This document shows, piece after piece, positions 1 through 6,987 of a stretch of DNA of 10,414 nucleotides; within the stretch, counting starts at the first letter, position 1, and the number at the start of each line of letters is the position of its first letter. The position numbers and the translations under genes are program-made. Where the stretch lies: contig QJVU01000446.1 in the NCBI GenBank assembly GCA_003235605.1, forward strand, positions 1 through 10,414, in the 5' to 3' direction. Under the pieces are notes generated by a model. That model saw only the letters and a list, made by a program, of their open reading frames with translations. It had not been told where the DNA came from and searched no databases. The stretch comes from Planctomycetota bacterium. Its GTDB lineage: Bacteria > Planctomycetota > UBA1135 > UBA2386.

Positions 1-860
1 AGCCGCTGCCAGGCGGCAGCCAGGTCCGTGGCCGCGACCACCTCGACCCCGGCGGCCTGGAGCCGGGTCACTTTGTGGCCGGCGGCCTGCGGCTCTGCCA
101 GCAACAGCGTGGGCGTCACGCCGGCGGTCTTGACCAACCTCGAGTCCAGCGCCAACTCGGCCCTGGGATCCACAACGATGCGGGTGGGGTGCGGCCCTCC
201 CACGTGCCGCGCGTCCAGCATCGGGTCGTCCAGCTGCGCCGTACGGAAACCAACGACCACCCCGTCCACCCGCGACCGCAGCTGGTGGACACGGGTTCGG
301 GACTCCCCACACGAGATCCAGCGGGCGTCGCCGGAGGACGCTGCAGTCTTGCCGTCCAGGCTCATTGCCCACTTGGCAATCGTCCACGGACGGGAAAGCT
401 CCAGCCAGCGGGCGTAGGGTCGGTTGAGCTGCCCGCACTCGGCTGCGGCGATCGACAGCACCTGGATGCCAGCCTGGCGAAGGGCGGCCACGCCGGCGTC
501 GAGGTGGCGGGGATCCGGATCCGGGGCACCCACGATCACGGTGCGGACACCGCTGTCCTTGATCCGCTCGGTGCATGGCGGCGTCTTCTTGCCTGCCGTC
601 CCCCTGGGACTGCTGCACGGCTCCAGGGTGACCACCAGCGTGTCCGGCCGTGCCCCGCGCCCCTCGGCGTCGTCGAGCGCCATGACCTCCGCGTGGGGTC
701 CACCCCAGTGGGAGTGGTAGCCCCGGCCCACGATCCTGCCCTGCTGAAGCACGACGGCACCCACCCGGGGGTTGGGCTCCACCTCGCCGCGCCCCTTGGC
801 GGCGAGGGCCAGGGCCTCCCGCATCAGCCCCTCATGGATGGGGCTGCTCAAGGTGCTCAC
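1..860 (-). CDS. ribD: RibD, bifunctional riboflavin deaminase/reductase, 3' end cut off
   Basis: RibD makes two successive steps of riboflavin synthesis in the cytoplasm: deamination of the diaminopyrimidine made from GTP, then NADPH-dependent reduction of its ribose. About 286 codons are visible and the gene runs off the left edge. Counting from the GTG at 860, the deaminase domain comes first (PNPRVGAVV at 29-37; zinc ligands H56 in HAEV, C82 in EPC, C96 in TPPC; catalytic E58). The reductase domain follows from about 157 (RPW...AKWAMSLDGK at 157-171, then a VDGVVVG stretch). The loop between C82 and the TPPC is about five residues longer than in typical RibD and lacks the usual SH. The GTG overlaps the end of miaB by 29 bases and gives the helix expected before the conserved LMREALALA. 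An ATG at 824, with GAGG just upstream, is the alternative start. Likely cotranscribed with miaB. Confidence 0.93.
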   Translation of the reverse strand, partial: MSTLSSPIHEGLMREALALAAKGRGEVEPNPRVGAVVLQQGRIVGRGYHSHWGGPHAEVMALDDAEGRGARPDTLVVTLEPCSSPRGTAGKKTPPCTERIKDSGVRTVIVGAPDPDPRHLDAGVAALRQAGIQVLSIAAAECGQLNRPYARWLELSRPWTIAKWAMSLDGKTAASSGDARWISCGESRTRVHQLRSRVDGVVVGFRTAQLDDPMLDARHVGGPHPTRIVVDPRAELALDSRLVKTAGVTPTLLLAEPQAAGHKVTRLQAAGVEVVAATDLAAAWQR

Positions 861-2202
861 CGATCAACGAGTGGGCTGCCGCCACGGTGATCTGTACCGG
901 CAGGTAGCGCCCGCGCAACTCCGCGGCCCCACGCCCCTTCGGGGTGTCGAAGTGCACGATCCGGTGGTGTGGGGTGCGGCCCGACAGCCGGCCTGCCACC
1001 CTGGGGCTCGGTCCCTCCACCAGGACTTCCTGGACGCTGCCGACCAGGCGGCGGTTGTATTCCATGGTGTGCCGCTCCTGGACCTCGAGCACGGCCTGGT
1101 TCCGCCGCGCCTTCACCTCTTCGGGCACGTCGTCGACCATTGCCTCCGCGGCCACCGTTCCCGGCCTCGGGGAGTACTTGAAGACGTAGCTCTGTGCAAA
1201 CCGCACGCGCTCCATCAGGCGGATGGTCTCCTGCAGATCCTCCTCGGTCTCGCCGGGGAAACCCACGATCCAGTCGGAGTGCAGCTCCATGTGCGGCGCT
1301 GCCGCCATCAGTGCCTCCCAGCGCTCCAGGTACCTTTCCCTGGTATAGCCGCGGCGCATGGCCTTGAGCATCTTGTTGCTTCCGGACTGCGCCGGCAGGT
1401 GCAGGTAGGGCGAGATCTTCGCCAGTTCGGCAAGGACGCGGATCAGATCCCCGGACAGGAAGTTGGGATGCGAGGTGATGAACGCCAGCCGACGCAGTGA
1501 CCGGATCTCGTGGAGCTCCCGCAGCAGGCGCGCCAAGGTCACGTCTTTGCCGAGGTCGCGACCATAGGCGTTTACCGTCTGCCCCAGCAGCGTGATCTCC
1601 GTAACGCCGTCGTCACAGAGCCGCCTCGCCTCCGCCACGATCGTCTCGATCGGCCGGCTGATCTCCTTGCCGCGGGTGGTCGGCACGATGCAATAGGCGC
1701 ACGGCATGTTGCAGCCGCGCATCACGCTGACATAGGCCTGCGACCGATGGGGACGGACCTTCACGTTGCGCGTGATGGTGTCGCCGCTCACACCGTTGCC
1801 GACCAACACGGTGCTGCCTGCCCTGCCGTCGATCACCTTCCCCAGCTGCTGATGGATGTCGCCGAAGGCAGATGGCCCCACCACCAGGTCAACGTGAGGC
1901 ATTCGGGCCCTGAGGTAGTGCCGGTGCGCCTCGGCCATGCAGCCCAGCACCCCCACGACCAGGTCCGGCTGGCGTCGCTTGCGAATCCGCAGCCGCCCCA
2001 GGCGACTCCAGACCCGGTCCTCGGCGTGCTGCCGCACCGAACACGTGTTGAGCAGCACGACGCTGGCTTCCGCCTCGCTGGCCGCGGGCTCGTAGCCGGC
2101 CTCGGAGAGACTTGCGTGGACCAACTCGGAGTCCAGCTTGTTCATCTGGCAGCCGTAGCTGTGCAGGTAGAACTTCCGCGGCAGACCGGTTCCGTGGTCC
2201 AT
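832..2202 (-). CDS. miaB: MiaB, tRNA-2-methylthio-N6-dimethylallyladenosine synthase
   Basis: A radical-SAM methylthiotransferase that adds a methylthio group at C2 of i6A37 in tRNAs reading UNN codons. The 456-residue product has the normal length and all three MiaB domains. The N-terminal MTTase domain holds the three [4Fe-4S] cysteines C18 (YGCQMN), C54 (NTCSVR) and C88 (LGCMAE). The radical-SAM core has C164-x3-C168-x2-C171 in RGCNMPCAYC, followed by GQTVNAYG (usually GQNVN-YG). A TRAM domain lies at about 383-448 with GRTPHHRIVHF. I chose the ATG at 2202 because it starts just before the conserved YLHSYGC strand; the reading frame stays open to 2490, but that extension lies over the divergent cytochrome gene. 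No Shine-Dalgarno is visible. A TACAAT hexamer ends 10 bases upstream, which would give an almost leaderless mRNA. MiaB rather than MtaB or RimO is favoured by the YGCQMN and NTCSVR forms. Confidence 0.95.
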   Translation of the reverse strand: MDHGTGLPRKFYLHSYGCQMNKLDSELVHASLSEAGYEPAASEAEASVVLLNTCSVRQHAEDRVWSRLGRLRIRKRRQPDLVVGVLGCMAEAHRHYLRARMPHVDLVVGPSAFGDIHQQLGKVIDGRAGSTVLVGNGVSGDTITRNVKVRPHRSQAYVSVMRGCNMPCAYCIVPTTRGKEISRPIETIVAEARRLCDDGVTEITLLGQTVNAYGRDLGKDVTLARLLRELHEIRSLRRLAFITSHPNFLSGDLIRVLAELAKISPYLHLPAQSGSNKMLKAMRRGYTRERYLERWEALMAAAPHMELHSDWIVGFPGETEEDLQETIRLMERVRFAQSYVFKYSPRPGTVAAEAMVDDVPEEVKARRNQAVLEVQERHTMEYNRRLVGSVQEVLVEGPSPRVAGRLSGRTPHHRIVHFDTPKGRGAAELRGRYLPVQITVAAAHSLIGEHLEQPHP

Positions 2203-2264
2203 GGGGGCGGGGATTGTATGCAGGACTACTTGCCGGGGAACAGCCCGCTGCGGATAGTCTCGGC
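2203..2264. promoter_or_regulatory. divergent promoter region between miaB and the cytochrome operon
   Basis: Only 62 bases separate the two divergent start codons, so both promoters must lie here or inside the neighbouring genes. On the minus strand TACAAT (2218-2213; five of six matches to TATAAT) lies 10 bases before the miaB ATG, with only a poor -35 (TTCCCC, 16-base spacer). On the plus strand TTGCCG (2230-2235) and GATAGT (2253-2258) are 17 bases apart, each matching four of six consensus bases. The second is 6 bases before the cytochrome ATG, which would make that message leaderless. No Shine-Dalgarno precedes either start. These are weak matches in GC-rich DNA; the short spacer is solid, the promoter positions are tentative. 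Confidence 0.35.
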
Positions 2265-3929
2265 ATGTTCCAGAGCCCGCCTCTTCGAGCTCTGTCGCTT
2301 GCCCTGCCACCTCTCCTCTTGCTGTCCGGCGCTCAAGAGCCAGAGGGAAAAACCGCGCCGTTCCCCCGCAACGGCAAGTACTCCGGCATGTCGGAGTGCG
2401 TGGTCTGCCACGAGACCCAGGAAGGTGCCATCCGCAAGGGTCACCATGCCGCGGTGCTCGAGGACCCGAGCCTGCAGCAGTGCGAGTCATGCCACGGCCC
2501 CGGCAAGGCTCATTGCGCCGACGAAGACAACGCCACCGACCTCATCACCCATCCGCCATCCCTCGGCCGCCAGGGGCAGATCACGTTGTGCTCGCGCTGC
2601 CACCAGCAGCAGATTCGGGATCACGGCGGCGACCTGCCGGGCTTCTTTGCCGCGGGCAGGGTCTGCACCAGCTGCCACAAGGTCCATGAGGCCATTCCCG
2701 AGACTCCGCATCCAGACCTGCGGTTCTCCCGCCGAGCAGACACGGTCGTGGACGCGGCTGCGGTCGGCGCCGGGAAATGCGTCACCTGCCACCCGCTGCG
2801 GGACATCCTGCTCCAGCAGAGCCATCACCGCAGCCTCTCGTCCACCCTCACCGACTCGGGTTGCGAGACCTGCCACGGCAACGGCAGCCTGCACGTCGAG
2901 ACCAACGGCCTCGGCCGCCTGATAACCAGGCCCGACAGGGCCCGCGACGGCATTGCAACCTGCCGTGGCTGCCACGAAGACGTGGACCCCAGGGACTTTC
3001 ACTGGCGAGACCGCAGGAAACCGTTGCTCAGCGGCAACCTGACCTGCACCACGTGCCACCAGGTCCATCGGTCGGTGCTCGGGAACCTGGGGGGCCAGGC
3101 GACCGGACCCCTCGCCGAGCACGCCCCGCGCGAAGCCACCAATGGCGTCTGCATGAAGTGCCACCAGCCTGCCTTCGCGGTGATGGTGGGCACCATCCAC
3201 GAAGCCATCTCGCGGGCCGACACGCCCCTGGAGAAAGGCTGCGGCGCCTGTCACGAAGGCGCCGACCAGCATGCTCGGAACGCCGGCCGCAAGCAAATGG
3301 TGGAGTCGTTGCACGGCAGCGACCGCGAGGCCCAGCTACGGACCTGTGGCAAGTGCCACAGCCGCGACGAGGCCATGCGCCACGTCAAGATCGGGTCCCA
3401 TCACCGCCGTGGGGTCTCGTGCTTGTCCTGCCACTCGCCAGCAGCGGCGAAGGGCAGGGTGCGGGCGGACGCCGAGAAGAACTGCACGAGCTGCCACCAG
3501 GACGTCGCCGCCCAGTTCCGGATGCCCAACCACCACCCGGTCGACGTCCAAGCCAAGGACCCCGCCAAGCCGCGACTCAACGCGCACATGGGCTGCACGC
3601 ACTGCCATGACCCGCATGCCGCCAGACCGAAGATCCGCGACCGCGTGTTGAAGTTCGAGACCTGCGTCAAGTGCCACAAGCGCTACCGGGGCCCGTACGT
3701 CTTCGAGCACCAGGCAGACCGCAGCCAGTACTGCGTGGTCTGTCACCTTCCCCACGGTTCCCCCAACAACCGGCTGCTGAAACAGCGGACCAGCCAGCAG
3801 AACTGCCTGCAGTGTCACGGCGACTTTCCGTCGTTCCATGACCAGACACCGGGAGCGGTGTTCACGAACTGCCTCAGGTGCCACACCGAGGTGCATGGCA
3901 GCAACCACAGCCGCTACCTGTTCCGCTGA
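2265..3929 (+). CDS. 18-heme MtrA/DmsE-type c-type cytochrome, secreted
   Basis: The 554-residue product begins with a Sec signal peptide (R8, hydrophobic 9-21, likely cleavage after SGA near 23). It has 18 CXXCH heme motifs, first Cys at 45, 73, 109, 134, 172, 200, 233, 261, 296, 326, 361, 386, 407, 444, 467, 490, 514 and 536. The C-terminal six-heme part (407-554) carries the MtrA/DmsE hallmarks RGPYVFEH, CVVCHLPHGS and HGSNH near the end. MtrA and DmsE have ten hemes and are roughly 300-350 residues; here the N-terminal four-heme unit appears three times. In the MtrCAB complex this protein sits inside the MtrB barrel, with its C-terminal hemes toward the outside and its N-terminal ones in the periplasm. 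By inference, this one carries electrons across the outer membrane, with a long periplasmic extension. The ATG at 2265 directly begins the signal peptide; the frame is open from 2112 without one. The gene overlaps the barrel gene by one base. Confidence 0.93.
   Translation: MFQSPPLRALSLALPPLLLLSGAQEPEGKTAPFPRNGKYSGMSECVVCHETQEGAIRKGHHAAVLEDPSLQQCESCHGPGKAHCADEDNATDLITHPPSLGRQGQITLCSRCHQQQIRDHGGDLPGFFAAGRVCTSCHKVHEAIPETPHPDLRFSRRADTVVDAAAVGAGKCVTCHPLRDILLQQSHHRSLSSTLTDSGCETCHGNGSLHVETNGLGRLITRPDRARDGIATCRGCHEDVDPRDFHWRDRRKPLLSGNLTCTTCHQVHRSVLGNLGGQATGPLAEHAPREATNGVCMKCHQPAFAVMVGTIHEAISRADTPLEKGCGACHEGADQHARNAGRKQMVESLHGSDREAQLRTCGKCHSRDEAMRHVKIGSHHRRGVSCLSCHSPAAAKGRVRADAEKNCTSCHQDVAAQFRMPNHHPVDVQAKDPAKPRLNAHMGCTHCHDPHAARPKIRDRVLKFETCVKCHKRYRGPYVFEHQADRSQYCVVCHLPHGSPNNRLLKQRTSQQNCLQCHGDFPSFHDQTPGAVFTNCLRCHTEVHGSNHSRYLFR
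2385..3449 (+). repeat. three tandem tetraheme modules inside the cytochrome gene
   Basis: Protein-level repeats at residues about 41-141, 169-268 and 293-395. Each has four CXXCH motifs. The distances between their first cysteines are 28, 36, 25 in module 1, 28, 33, 28 in module 2, and 30, 35, 25 in module 3. Each module has a histidine 15-16 residues after its first heme cysteine (HH60-61, HH187-188, H312). Modules 1 and 2 also share CE-CHG-G at the second heme and C-TCH-VH at the fourth. Module 3 is more diverged, with CGACHEGA and CLSCHSPA at these places. The same four-heme layout begins ten-heme MtrA, so internal duplication is the simplest reading. The DNA copies are not obviously identical, so the duplications look old. 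Confidence 0.75.
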
Positions 3930-5911
3930 TGGTGGCGGCAAGCCTGCTGCTCGGCCTGCTCGGGCTGGCCCCGGCTCCACACTCGGGACCAGCGGGGTCC
4001 GGTGAGCCCCATCGGCCGGGAGCTGAGGCCGTGAGCTGCGCCCAGTGCCACTCACCCACCTACGAAGGGGTGCACCGCGGCGGCTGCACGCGCCTCCTGC
4101 TGCCTACCGCCGAGGAACGCGGTTTCGAGTGGGAGGCGCTGGTCCGCGCCGGTGTGCGCTTCCTCGATCAGAACGGTAGCCGCAACCGCTTCGACACCGA
4201 CCTGAACCTGGACGGGGGCGCGCGCCTTGTCGACGCCGAGCTGAGCGGCCGTTTCCTGGACCCAAACCCCTACTTGAGCCGGTTCCGTTTCGAAGCCGGC
4301 AACATCGGCGACCCCTACGAGCGACTCCGCGGCGAGGTGGAGAGAGACGGCCTCTACCGCGGCGTCGCCGCCTACACGCGATCCGTCTACAAGTACCGAG
4401 CGACCGGCGACTTCCACCGGGTCGACCACCGGACCGAAGCAGCCAGCTACGACCTGGAGCTTCCCCTGGGCAACGACTGGACGGTGTTCGGCAGCTTCTC
4501 CCGCGGTAGCGATGACGGTTTCTGGCTCACGAACCGGATCGGCAACCGCAACATCACGCCGCTGACCAGCATCGAAGGCGTGAGCTCGCCACGCAGCGTC
4601 CACGTCGACACCGCCGAGGCTGGTTTCACCGGCGCCATCGACCGCACCCGCTTCACGCTGGCCGTGGACTACCTCGGCCAGGACGAGGACAACCGCTGGC
4701 TCTACTCGCAACCCGCCACCGCCAACCCTGTGTTCACGGAGAGCGAGGACTTCACCTCCGACACGACGCTGCGCGGGCCCGGTGGACGCCTCAGCGTGGC
4801 CCAGAGCTTCGAGGGCGTGGAGCTGGCGGCCAACGTCAGGGTAATGGACCTCGAGCGGCGGATCATCGGCAGTGGGTTGGTGACGGGCTACGACACGGAC
4901 GAGTTCAACACCACCACTACCTCGTACAGCACCGGCGACGCGCAGACATGGATCGTGGACGGCACCGCGGTGATCGAGCTGTCGGACACCCTGACCCTCA
5001 ACGGCGACTTCCGCTACGTCGACTACGAGGAGAACATGCGCATCAACCAGAACGACTTCACGCTCTATCCCAATAGCGGGACCACGATCAGCGTGGACAC
5101 CGTCCTGGACCAGCACACCACCCAGAGGGTGTGGGACCTGAGCTTCGCCTTCGACTGGCAGGTCGTCGAGAGCCTGTTGCTCACTGCCGGCTACGGTTGG
5201 GCCGAGGAACACCTCAAGGTCCCCGATCTGGAGCCCGGGGACAACGACTTCCGCAAGGGCCTGATCAAGACCGATGGCGTCGTGGGCGGCTTCGACTGGC
5301 GGCCTGACGAGCGCTGGACGGTGCGCTTCGAAGGGCGTGATTTCGGCAACAGCGGTGTCCAGGTCACCCCCCTGAACCAGGACCGCAAGCGCATGCTTCA
5401 CACCCGGGTGCGCTACAACCGCGGTGCCTTCTGGAGCGAGACCAGCTACAAGTACCAACGGGCCCGAAACCACGTCTCCGACCACCGGGACGAAACCAAC
5501 GTCGTCACGTTCACCACCGGGCTGCAGCCGCGGGACGACCTGGACCTCTACCTGAGCTTCGTCCACAGCGACTACGACAACCGCACGCTAACCAACTTCT
5601 ACTTCGATCCGGATCCGAACCCCAGGCCGACGATCGTGGGCTATCGGGGCGACACGAGCACCTACTTCCTGGGCGCTACCCTCAAGCCCAGCGCGGACGT
5701 GACGTGGCGCGCCGACGCCAGCTTCACCGACGTCAACGGCTCCTTTGAGGTGGACATGGTGGACTGGCGCGTGGACTTGCGGGTGCGGGTCACCAGCCAG
5801 GGATCTGCCGGCATCGAGGTCCGCCAGGTGGACTACGAAGAGAGCGGTGGCGGTGACAACTACGATGCGGTGATGGCGTTCGTCTACTGGCGCCAGGAGT
5901 TGGGCGGGTAG
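3929..5911 (+). CDS. MtrB/PioB-type outer-membrane beta-barrel with an N-terminal CXXCH
   Basis: A predicted 660-residue outer-membrane barrel, close to the usual MtrB/PioB length (about 650-750), that would sheathe the upstream cytochrome. After a short hydrophobic leader (residues 3-16) comes an unusual CAQCH at 37-41 and a lone C53. The rest is alternating polar/hydrophobic amphipathic strands with acidic, aromatic and glycine-rich turns, no helices likely to span a membrane, and a final strand YDAVMAFVYWRQEL. Shewanella MtrB has a functionally important CXXC at the matching place, but not a full heme motif. The ATG at 3929 overlaps the cytochrome stop (TGATG), implying translational coupling; no Shine-Dalgarno is seen. 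A GTG at 3878 would add 17 residues with an Arg, giving a more normal signal-peptide n-region at the cost of a 52-base overlap. Family assignment rests on context plus barrel character rather than on strong residue motifs. No MtrC-like gene follows. Confidence 0.85.
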   Translation: MVAASLLLGLLGLAPAPHSGPAGSGEPHRPGAEAVSCAQCHSPTYEGVHRGGCTRLLLPTAEERGFEWEALVRAGVRFLDQNGSRNRFDTDLNLDGGARLVDAELSGRFLDPNPYLSRFRFEAGNIGDPYERLRGEVERDGLYRGVAAYTRSVYKYRATGDFHRVDHRTEAASYDLELPLGNDWTVFGSFSRGSDDGFWLTNRIGNRNITPLTSIEGVSSPRSVHVDTAEAGFTGAIDRTRFTLAVDYLGQDEDNRWLYSQPATANPVFTESEDFTSDTTLRGPGGRLSVAQSFEGVELAANVRVMDLERRIIGSGLVTGYDTDEFNTTTTSYSTGDAQTWIVDGTAVIELSDTLTLNGDFRYVDYEENMRINQNDFTLYPNSGTTISVDTVLDQHTTQRVWDLSFAFDWQVVESLLLTAGYGWAEEHLKVPDLEPGDNDFRKGLIKTDGVVGGFDWRPDERWTVRFEGRDFGNSGVQVTPLNQDRKRMLHTRVRYNRGAFWSETSYKYQRARNHVSDHRDETNVVTFTTGLQPRDDLDLYLSFVHSDYDNRTLTNFYFDPDPNPRPTIVGYRGDTSTYFLGATLKPSADVTWRADASFTDVNGSFEVDMVDWRVDLRVRVTSQGSAGIEVRQVDYEESGGGDNYDAVMAFVYWRQELGG

Positions 5912-5915
5912 AACC

Positions 5916-6143
5916 TCACCGGGCGGGTCGCCGTCTGGGGTCCGCCAGCAGCACCGCGCCCGGCTCGACGGCTGTCGGCATGGCGTTGGCGGGCATCTCG
6001 CCCGGGAACGGCTTCCTGCCTTGGTGCAGAGGCACCCAGCTCAACGCCAGCAGCAATACGCCCAGGGGCACCACCACCAGTTCCAACAACACATACGCCA
6101 CAGCAAGGCGTATCGTCGTCGCAGGTCGCGCTGTGGGTGACAT
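5916..6143 (-). CDS. possible small single-span membrane protein, hypothetical
   Basis: A 75-residue frame with one convincing hydrophobic helix (about residues 11-31, rich in V, L and A), a short basic N-terminus (R7, R12) and a hydrophilic C-terminal tail containing PFPGEMP. I do not recognise it. Codon third positions are mostly G or C, as in the surrounding genes, which supports coding. It ends four bases from the stop of the convergent barrel gene. The frame extends upstream to an ATG at 6212, but that start would lie inside a strong hairpin that looks like the end of the pilin transcript, so the ATG at 6143 is preferred. No Shine-Dalgarno is visible. If it is not a gene, the stretch 5912-6251 is a 340-base gap holding only that hairpin. 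Confidence 0.45.
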   Translation of the reverse strand: MSPTARPATTIRLAVAYVLLELVVVPLGVLLLALSWVPLHQGRKPFPGEMPANAMPTAVEPGAVLLADPRRRPAR

Positions 6144-6196
6144 CGGACCGGAGGCAGGGCTCGTCGCGGGGAGGTGCTGGCGAAGGCAAGAGGGGT

Positions 6197-6236
6197 CGGC
6201 GCCAGCCACCACCCAGTGTAGGCCGGACTGGCGCCG
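6197..6236 (-). terminator. hairpin just downstream of the pilin gene, possible terminator
   Basis: A perfect 9-bp inverted repeat, CGGCGCCAG at 6197-6205 and CTGGCGCCG at 6228-6236, encloses a 22-base loop and starts 15 bases after the pilin stop. The stem is GC-rich but no run of T follows on the minus strand, so it is not a classical intrinsic terminator. It could end transcription with Rho or protect the 3' end of the message. Confidence 0.45.
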
Positions 6237-6251
6237 CTGCCAGGGGGTCGG

Positions 6252-6896
6252 CTACTTGTCCAGCTTGTTCAGCAGCGGGTGGGGTGACTCGGGACCGACC
6301 GGGTAGATGTAGCCCTCGGCGTCCGCGCCCTGCGGATAGCCATGCTGGATCAGATCCGGGTCCTTGTTCAGCCTGCGCACCGCCCCGTCGCTCATCAGCA
6401 CCATGATGGTGCCGTCTTCATAGTGGGCGATGCCCTCGTTGTCGCTGGCCATCCAGGCTTCCTCCGACCGATCCATGCCCTTCTTGTGGTCCCGGGCGCG
6501 GCCGGCGTAGTGGGTGTCCTCGCTGGTGATGTCCTCGAGGCGGGGCCAGACATCCTTGAGCTCCATGTCCTCCTTCAGCTCCCGCCACCGGGGGTCGTTT
6601 CCACGGATCGTGGGGGAGAAGTAGCGGTCGATGCTCTCCTTGGTGTGAGGAACCCTCTCGCGGACCCATGGGTCGAGGATGAACTGGCAACCCCCGCCGC
6701 GGGGAAGGTACTTGTAGCTGGTCTCGTAGGCCTTGAAGCCCTGGTAGTGCCACCGCAGGTTGGCAGCATCCACGGTCTTGTTGGCTTCCGTCTTGCCGGC
6801 AGCCAGCATCGGTAGCAGTGCCACTACCAGCAGGGAGAGGATGGACATCACCACCAGCAGCTCAATGAGGGTGAAGCCGGCGCGGTAGTTCTTCAT
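6252..6896 (-). CDS. type IV pilin-like protein with prepilin cleavage site
   Basis: A 214-residue protein with a textbook prepilin N-terminus: short basic leader MKNYRAG, cleavage expected between G7 and F8, then FTLIELLVV with the conserved glutamate at +5 (E12) and a hydrophobic helix to about residue 31. This fits pilins and type II secretion pseudopilins processed by prepilin peptidase PilD. The remaining 180 residues form a charged globular domain I do not recognise. Near its end, ADNEG-like SDNEGIAHYEDG and then LMSDGAVRRL (around 150-175) resemble the H...DG-VR signature of planctomycete DUF1559-type pilin-like proteins, though with a different spacing. No other pilus genes are in view, so assembly into a pilus cannot be inferred. 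The start needs no choice: the ATG directly begins the leader. No Shine-Dalgarno is seen. Confidence 0.88.
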   Translation of the reverse strand: MKNYRAGFTLIELLVVMSILSLLVVALLPMLAAGKTEANKTVDAANLRWHYQGFKAYETSYKYLPRGGGCQFILDPWVRERVPHTKESIDRYFSPTIRGNDPRWRELKEDMELKDVWPRLEDITSEDTHYAGRARDHKKGMDRSEEAWMASDNEGIAHYEDGTIMVLMSDGAVRRLNKDPDLIQHGYPQGADAEGYIYPVGPESPHPLLNKLDK

Positions 6897-6923
6897 GCGG
6901 GACGTCTTGGGGTCTTTGTTGAG

Positions 6924-6953
6924 GGGCTCGTGGGCTCGCAGCCACGAGGGCCC
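6924..6953 (-). other. stem-loop in the leader upstream of the pilin gene
   Basis: CTCGTGG at 6927-6933 pairs with CCACGAG at 6942-6948 around an 8-base loop, and GGG/CCC outside it (6924-6926 with 6951-6953) extend the stem past a two-base bulge. It lies about 28 bases upstream of the pilin ATG, in the 160-base spacer after the lipoprotein gene. With no T run it may be a leader structure or the end of the lipoprotein transcript. Confidence 0.3.
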
Positions 6954-6987
6954 AAGCCGTCCCTCAGTCTAGCCCCGTGGCATTCGC

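Noticed and set aside
75..1500. Two long plus-strand open frames (75-890 and 772-1500) opposite ribD and miaB
   Set aside because: They are antisense to two clearly identified conserved enzymes and show no family motif.
2203..2490. N-terminal extension of the miaB frame to an ATG at 2490
   Set aside because: It reads Arg/Pro/Gly-rich sequence antisense to the cytochrome signal peptide and first heme region. MiaB proteins begin just before YGCQMN, as the ATG at 2202 does.
1510..2922. Long plus-strand open frame of 470 codons opposite miaB
   Set aside because: It lies mostly antisense to miaB and then runs out of frame through the cytochrome gene. It has no recognisable motif and is explained by scarce stop codons in GC-rich DNA.
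2385..3929. Reading the regularly spaced CXXCH-coding triplets as a DNA-level repeat or CRISPR-like array
   Set aside because: The recurring TGCCAC-type motifs are codons for heme-binding Cys-His in frame; the intervening DNA is not repeated and spacing varies.
4052..5566. Minus-strand open frame of 504 codons opposite the barrel gene
   Set aside because: Composition is rich in V, A, G and D with no domain, as expected from the antisense of a GC-rich gene; the sense frame has a signal peptide, barrel-like strands and operon context.
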